Assembly: GCA_003224835.1 (NCBI GenBank) | Contig: QHZX01000155.1 | Span: forward strand, 1-8,241 | Length of the DNA: 8,241 nt | Origin: Acidobacteriota bacterium | GTDB lineage: Bacteria; Acidobacteriota; Terriglobia; Terriglobales; Acidobacteriaceae | Direction: 5' to 3' | In this document: one piece after another, positions 4,573-8,241 of the stretch | Layout: the number at the start of each line of letters is the position of its first letter | Position numbering within the stretch: the first letter of the stretch is position 1 | Program-made: the position numbers and the translations under genes | Notes under the pieces: model-generated | The model's input: the letters and a program-made list of their open reading frames with translations, nothing else | What the model was told of the DNA's origin: nothing | The model's database searches: none

Positions 4573-7500
4573 ATGTTGCACACGAGCCGCCAGCAATGGC
4601 GGCTTTCTTATTTGCGGCTAAGTTGCGCTTTACTGGCAATGACATGTGAAGCAATCGCCCAAGGACCGGCCCTTACCACTGTGGCGGACACCGTGTACAG
4701 GGCAGATGGTTCCGCGGCGGCGGGCACTATTTTGATTTCATGGCCGGCCTTTACCGCCGCCAGCGGCGCCACCGTCGCGGCGGGAAACAATCACGTGATG
4801 CTGGGCGCGAATGGCACTTTCACTGCGCAATTGGCTCCGAATGCCGGAGCAACGCCCGCGGGCACGGTTTACACCGTCACTTACCAGCTCACCGACGGAA
4901 CTGTTAAAACCGAGAACTGGTCAGTCGGCACCGCTACGCCGGAAACAATTTCTCAGGTCCGAACTCTGGCAGGAACTACAACGCAGCTTGCCCAGGCCGC
5001 AACTCAGCAATATGTGAACGCGCAACTGGCGACGGTTGTGCACCTGAGCGGAAGCGAGACGATCACTGGCACAAAGCAATTTTCTGTTCCGCCGATTCTG
5101 CCGACGCCATCGCAATCCGGCCAGGCAGTTAATAAGGCGTATGTGGATTCCGCGGTAACAAACTCCGGAAGTGGAAGCTTTGTAGCGAAGGCTGGAGACA
5201 CAATGAGTGGCCCGTTGACCCTGCCGGCGGATCCAACGGCGCCGCAACAAGCGTCGGACAAGCATTACGTGGATTTAGTCGCGGCTTCGAAAGCCGATTT
5301 GGTGGCCGGCCGAGTTCCAACTGTGGAACTGGGAACTGGAACGGCCAACAACGTCGTCTGCTTGCATGGCGATTCGACGTGGGGTGGATGCGGCACCGGA
5401 AACGGTTCAGGGCTGACCGCCGGAATGCTGGCCATCAAATATGCGACCGATTTTGCCTGGAGCCAGACGCCCAGCAATAATCTGAGCACGCCCGGGCCGC
5501 AACTGGTGAACCTTACACAATGTCCGCTGGGCGTCACCGGAAGCGAGCCGCAGTTTTACGTTTACATTTCCGGGACCGGGACTGCGGAAGCGACTCTGGT
5601 AACTGGCGGGAGTTGCGCGGGAAGTGGCCTGCCCGGCACCCTGCAGTTCACAACCGCGAATGCTCATTCCTCCGGCTACGTAGTTGGCAGCGCATCCGGC
5701 GGATTGCAAGAGGCGCTGATCGCCGCTCGTTTCGTTCCGAGCAATCCGGCGGCAACTTCTCAGTCTGGGAAAGTGATTGTGCCCCCGGGCGAGCTGAAGC
5801 TTTTCGCGCGGGTTTCGATTCGAGCTTCGAACATCACTGTGGATTTCAGCGGCTCCATCGTTGAATGCTGGATGAATGATAGTTGCTTGTTCATCGGCGA
5901 CATCGCCAATTCGAATTCTTATTCCGACATCACGCTGGTGAACCCGCGGGGACGGCCAGCGGTACTGAATGGAGTAGCTCCATTCATCGAGGTCAACGCG
6001 CAAAAGACCCGCGTGCTTAATTTATCCACGAGACTTCCGGTAACTGGCGGAACATTTGGCTCGCTGGTTCAGGTGGATGATGATCAAGCCTTCCTGCTCG
6101 ACGGCCTTGACACCACGCTTGGAGGCGGCCTGCGCTGCGACAGCACATTCTGCGCGCCTGCGGTTTACGCGCCGGGGCCTTTCAATGTTTTCTCAGCGGT
6201 GGGCTGGCTGAAAAATCTGAACATTTCGTTGCTGTGTGCCGGCAATGGTATTGACTGGGAGAGTGGGAATACCCTGCGAATCTCAGATAGCGTAATAAAA
6301 GCTTATGCGCAATACGGGGTGCGCGGCGGCACGAAACGCGGCGGCTTCGGTGGCATGGATGTCGAAAATGTTTATGAGGAAGTGGGAAACTGCACTAATC
6401 CGGCGGGGAATATAGGACAAGCTGGTGCGATCGTTCAGGGAAACACACTGAAAATATCCGGCGGCGAAGGTCCTTCGGGAATCGTGCCGCTGTTTGCGAA
6501 TACAGGGACCACGGACTATCGCTACTACGTCGTGGCCCACAGCGCCACCTACGGTGCGAGTAATCCTTTATATGCAGGTCGAGCGCTGACGAGCGGAACC
6601 GGAAACATTACTGTAATTGCCCCGGACATTGCCGGAGCCACGACATTCGATTTACTTCGGGTCAGTGTTTCTGGTCCAGAGCAAGCGCCGTTTGGAACCG
6701 GCAATTTCGCGGTCGCGAGCGGAGTCACGAGATCTCCTGCCTGTGCCACTGGTCTGTGCACGTTTACCGACACTCAGGCGGCACTGCAAAGCTATACGGT
6801 AGCGACAGCGGCTTATTATCCATTGCTGACTTTCTGGCCGGGAAACCTGATCTTGGGGTCCGCTTCGGATTCGAACAGCGTGCTCAGCGCGGCGCGTGCA
6901 TGGTTGCAGAATGCGCCCAGCAGCATCGTCGGAGTTGCAGGCGCGGCCGAGCCCTCGGTGATTGCCACCAATTGCGACGCGGTAACCCAATGGACCCCGA
7001 TCTGGCTGAGTTGCTACACAGCGATGGAGCCAAGCATTTTTTACCAACAAGGCGCGCTACTGCTTGCGGCTAAGCCGAATCAGGACGGCAACGGTGCCTT
7101 GAATTTGATAGGCCGCTTGAATTTTCCAACGCTCGGTTCAGGACCGAGCCATATCATAAACATTGGAATCAGCTTCGGCGCTCCTAAATCAATTTCCAGT
7201 TACATTGCCAACATCGGCGACGGAACGAACTGGCTGGAACGCCTCAGCAACAACTTGAAGGAATTCAAAACGAATGTGCAAATGGATGCTGCTCTGACGG
7301 TGACGGGGAGCGTGCAGGCAAGTTCGTTCGTCTCAACTGGCACCGGTCCCTGGAGCCTCCAAGGTGGGTTCGGCACGCTGAGCGTTGCCCCAAGCGGCCA
7401 GTCATTGATCGGTTTTGGCGGGAATGGAAAGCTGCAGGTTTCAGAAAATGGCGGCACGCTGCTCGAAGTGGCCAAACTCGATACCAATGGCAATATTGCG

Positions 7501-8241
7501 ACCGCAGTGGCGCTTGCTCAAACTCCGACGCAATGCACCGGCAGCTTCGCGACTGGAATTCAAGCAAATGGAAATGCGAACTGCAGCACGGCTGATCAGA
7601 TCCAACTGGCGGAAACCACAGCCCCGACCGGAATTCCGAATTACGGGATCTTCTGGTTCGATGCAACTTGCCATTGTCCCAAGGTGATCGACAACAACGG
7701 GCAGGCGGTGCAGTTGGGCTTAACAAATGTGTTCAACCAGGATTCGAACGGAACAAATCCGGCGAACACTCTGGAAGACGTGAACGGGACAAATCCGCAA
7801 GCGTTTCGCGTGTACGGTACCTGGAGCGATGCCACGGACTGGGAACGCACCGGACTTTCGTGGGACCAGGCCGACAGTTATTTCGTATTCAAAAACGAAA
7901 ATGCTGGGACCGGCAGCCAGCGCGGGATTGGATTCTGGATCGGCTCCAATATCCGTTGGGCAATCGACACCGCATCGACGCTCAAACCGTTCAACGACAA
8001 TTCTTACAACGTCGGCAGCCCGACCCTGCGGCCGAAGACTGTATATGCGGCGACATCTTTTGACATCAGCACCACTGGCGCTCATACGTTTGAGATGTGC
8101 AACGATTCGACTACCGGCACGAGCCTGAATTTTCTGGCGAAGCTGAATGCGTCCAATCCTCCTTGTGCAGTCAAGCTCGCCGCGACGGATGCTTCGAAGG
8201 CAATGGGAATTGTCAGCGGCGGATCGGGAACCACTGGAAAC
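4573..8241 (+). CDS. Giant exported phage-tail-fibre-like / beta-helix protein (partial, C-terminus beyond window)
   Basis: The frame from ATG 4573 stays open for 1223 codons to the window end. Residues 1-29 look like a Sec signal peptide: R6, R10 and R15, then L-S-C-A-L-L-A-M-T, with likely cleavage A-I-A29|Q30. There is no lipobox. Residues about 31-125 are a beta-sandwich-like domain beginning T-V-Y-R-A-D-G-S. Residues about 135-234 hold tail-fibre-type repeats, including A-G-D-T-M-S-G-P-L-T-L-P-A-D-P (207-221), each unit ending in a KxYVD-like box (QQYVN, K188-A-Y-V-D, K230-H-Y-V-D). About 375-640 looks like a right-handed beta-helix/pectate-lyase-like fold, opening with G-K-V-I-V-P-P-G (399-406). 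About 647-720 is FN3-like. The part near 1077-1160 (R-V-Y-G-T-W-S-D-A-T-D-W-E-R, then N-S-Y-N-V-G-S-P-T-L-R-P-K-T-V-Y-A) matches the distal module of many phage tail fibres. Paired cysteines suggest disulfides after export. It probably acts at or outside the cell surface, in adhesion or carbohydrate binding; an enzymatic role is possible but no catalytic site is evident. Confidence 0.85.
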   Translation, partial: MLHTSRQQWRLSYLRLSCALLAMTCEAIAQGPALTTVADTVYRADGSAAAGTILISWPAFTAASGATVAAGNNHVMLGANGTFTAQLAPNAGATPAGTVYTVTYQLTDGTVKTENWSVGTATPETISQVRTLAGTTTQLAQAATQQYVNAQLATVVHLSGSETITGTKQFSVPPILPTPSQSGQAVNKAYVDSAVTNSGSGSFVAKAGDTMSGPLTLPADPTAPQQASDKHYVDLVAASKADLVAGRVPTVELGTGTANNVVCLHGDSTWGGCGTGNGSGLTAGMLAIKYATDFAWSQTPSNNLSTPGPQLVNLTQCPLGVTGSEPQFYVYISGTGTAEATLVTGGSCAGSGLPGTLQFTTANAHSSGYVVGSASGGLQEALIAARFVPSNPAATSQSGKVIVPPGELKLFARVSIRASNITVDFSGSIVECWMNDSCLFIGDIANSNSYSDITLVNPRGRPAVLNGVAPFIEVNAQKTRVLNLSTRLPVTGGTFGSLVQVDDDQAFLLDGLDTTLGGGLRCDSTFCAPAVYAPGPFNVFSAVGWLKNLNISLLCAGNGIDWESGNTLRISDSVIKAYAQYGVRGGTKRGGFGGMDVENVYEEVGNCTNPAGNIGQAGAIVQGNTLKISGGEGPSGIVPLFANTGTTDYRYYVVAHSATYGASNPLYAGRALTSGTGNITVIAPDIAGATTFDLLRVSVSGPEQAPFGTGNFAVASGVTRSPACATGLCTFTDTQAALQSYTVATAAYYPLLTFWPGNLILGSASDSNSVLSAARAWLQNAPSSIVGVAGAAEPSVIATNCDAVTQWTPIWLSCYTAMEPSIFYQQGALLLAAKPNQDGNGALNLIGRLNFPTLGSGPSHIINIGISFGAPKSISSYIANIGDGTNWLERLSNNLKEFKTNVQMDAALTVTGSVQASSFVSTGTGPWSLQGGFGTLSVAPSGQSLIGFGGNGKLQVSENGGTLLEVAKLDTNGNIATAVALAQTPTQCTGSFATGIQANGNANCSTADQIQLAETTAPTGIPNYGIFWFDATCHCPKVIDNNGQAVQLGLTNVFNQDSNGTNPANTLEDVNGTNPQAFRVYGTWSDATDWERTGLSWDQADSYFVFKNENAGTGSQRGIGFWIGSNIRWAIDTASTLKPFNDNSYNVGSPTLRPKTVYAATSFDISTTGAHTFEMCNDSTTGTSLNFLAKLNASNPPCAVKLAATDASKAMGIVSGGSGTTGN
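4585..4613 (+). terminator. Terminator-like hairpin inside the 5' end of the giant gene
   Basis: AGCCGCC (4585-4591) pairs perfectly with GGCGGCT (4598-4604) around AGCAAT, followed by TTCTTATTT. It begins 10 bases after the ATG, at codons 5-11 of the open frame. It could terminate the phosphatase transcript, attenuate the giant gene, or be chance in coding sequence. Confidence 0.5.

Noticed and set aside
5407..6003. Minus-strand frame of 198 codons and others (6652-7050, 7265-7726, 7720-8085) opposite the giant gene
   Set aside because: Arg/Ser/Pro-rich translations without domains lie antisense to a continuous 1223-codon frame with signal peptide and recognisable modules.
4573..8241. Prophage or phage tail operon
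   Set aside because: Only one protein has phage-like modules. It carries a signal peptide, and no other phage gene, integrase or attachment site is visible in the window.

Overview
The window most resembles a mid-to-high GC chromosome of an Acidobacteriota member (Terriglobales/Koribacter-like). This is inferred from the style of the encoded proteins: a cytoplasmic TPR protein with an acidic tail, a small zinc ribbon coupled to a sigma-region-4-like protein, a short protein with a 'KYLFEMVGLYPA' core, and a very large exported phage-fibre-like protein. It also fits the strong GGAGG-type ribosome binding sites. No rRNA, tRNA, transposase, integrase, phage structural operon or CRISPR array is visible.

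Layout. (1) Positions 1-1947, minus strand: one long uninterrupted gene of 649 codons with no stop before the window edge. It encodes a TPR protein with a disordered Pro/Ala/acidic C-terminal tail. (2) Positions 1948-2364: a divergent intergenic region of about 417 bp holding a candidate sigma-70 promoter at 2291-2318 and two small repeat structures. (3) Positions 2365-3557, plus strand: a 68-aa YezD/DUF2292-like protein, a strong intrinsic terminator-like hairpin, then a translationally coupled pair (74-aa zinc ribbon and 217-aa protein with a sigma-70 region 4-like helix-turn-helix). (4) Positions 3558-3670: an AT-rich spacer with a perfect 10-bp inverted repeat and a second strong terminator hairpin ending 16 bases before the next start. 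(5) Positions 3671-4537: a 106-aa helical protein of unknown function and a dual-specificity/tyrosine-type phosphatase with an intact HCx5R signature. (6) Positions 4573-8241: 1223 codons without a stop, running off the window. This gene encodes an exported protein with a signal peptide, tandem phage tail-fibre modules, a beta-helix-like central part and a tail-fibre-like C-terminal part.

How the parts may work together (inference). The right half (3671-8241) is co-directional. The phosphatase and the large exported protein are only 35 bp apart and are probably co-transcribed. The zinc-ribbon/sigma-like pair looks regulatory. Terminator-like hairpins sit directly before two gene starts (2683 and 3671), and a third lies just inside the start of the giant gene. 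This suggests either very compact gene packing or conditional termination (attenuation) controlling the cluster. The most unusual content is the giant surface or secreted protein built from phage tail-fibre modules but carrying a Sec signal peptide, outside any recognisable prophage.
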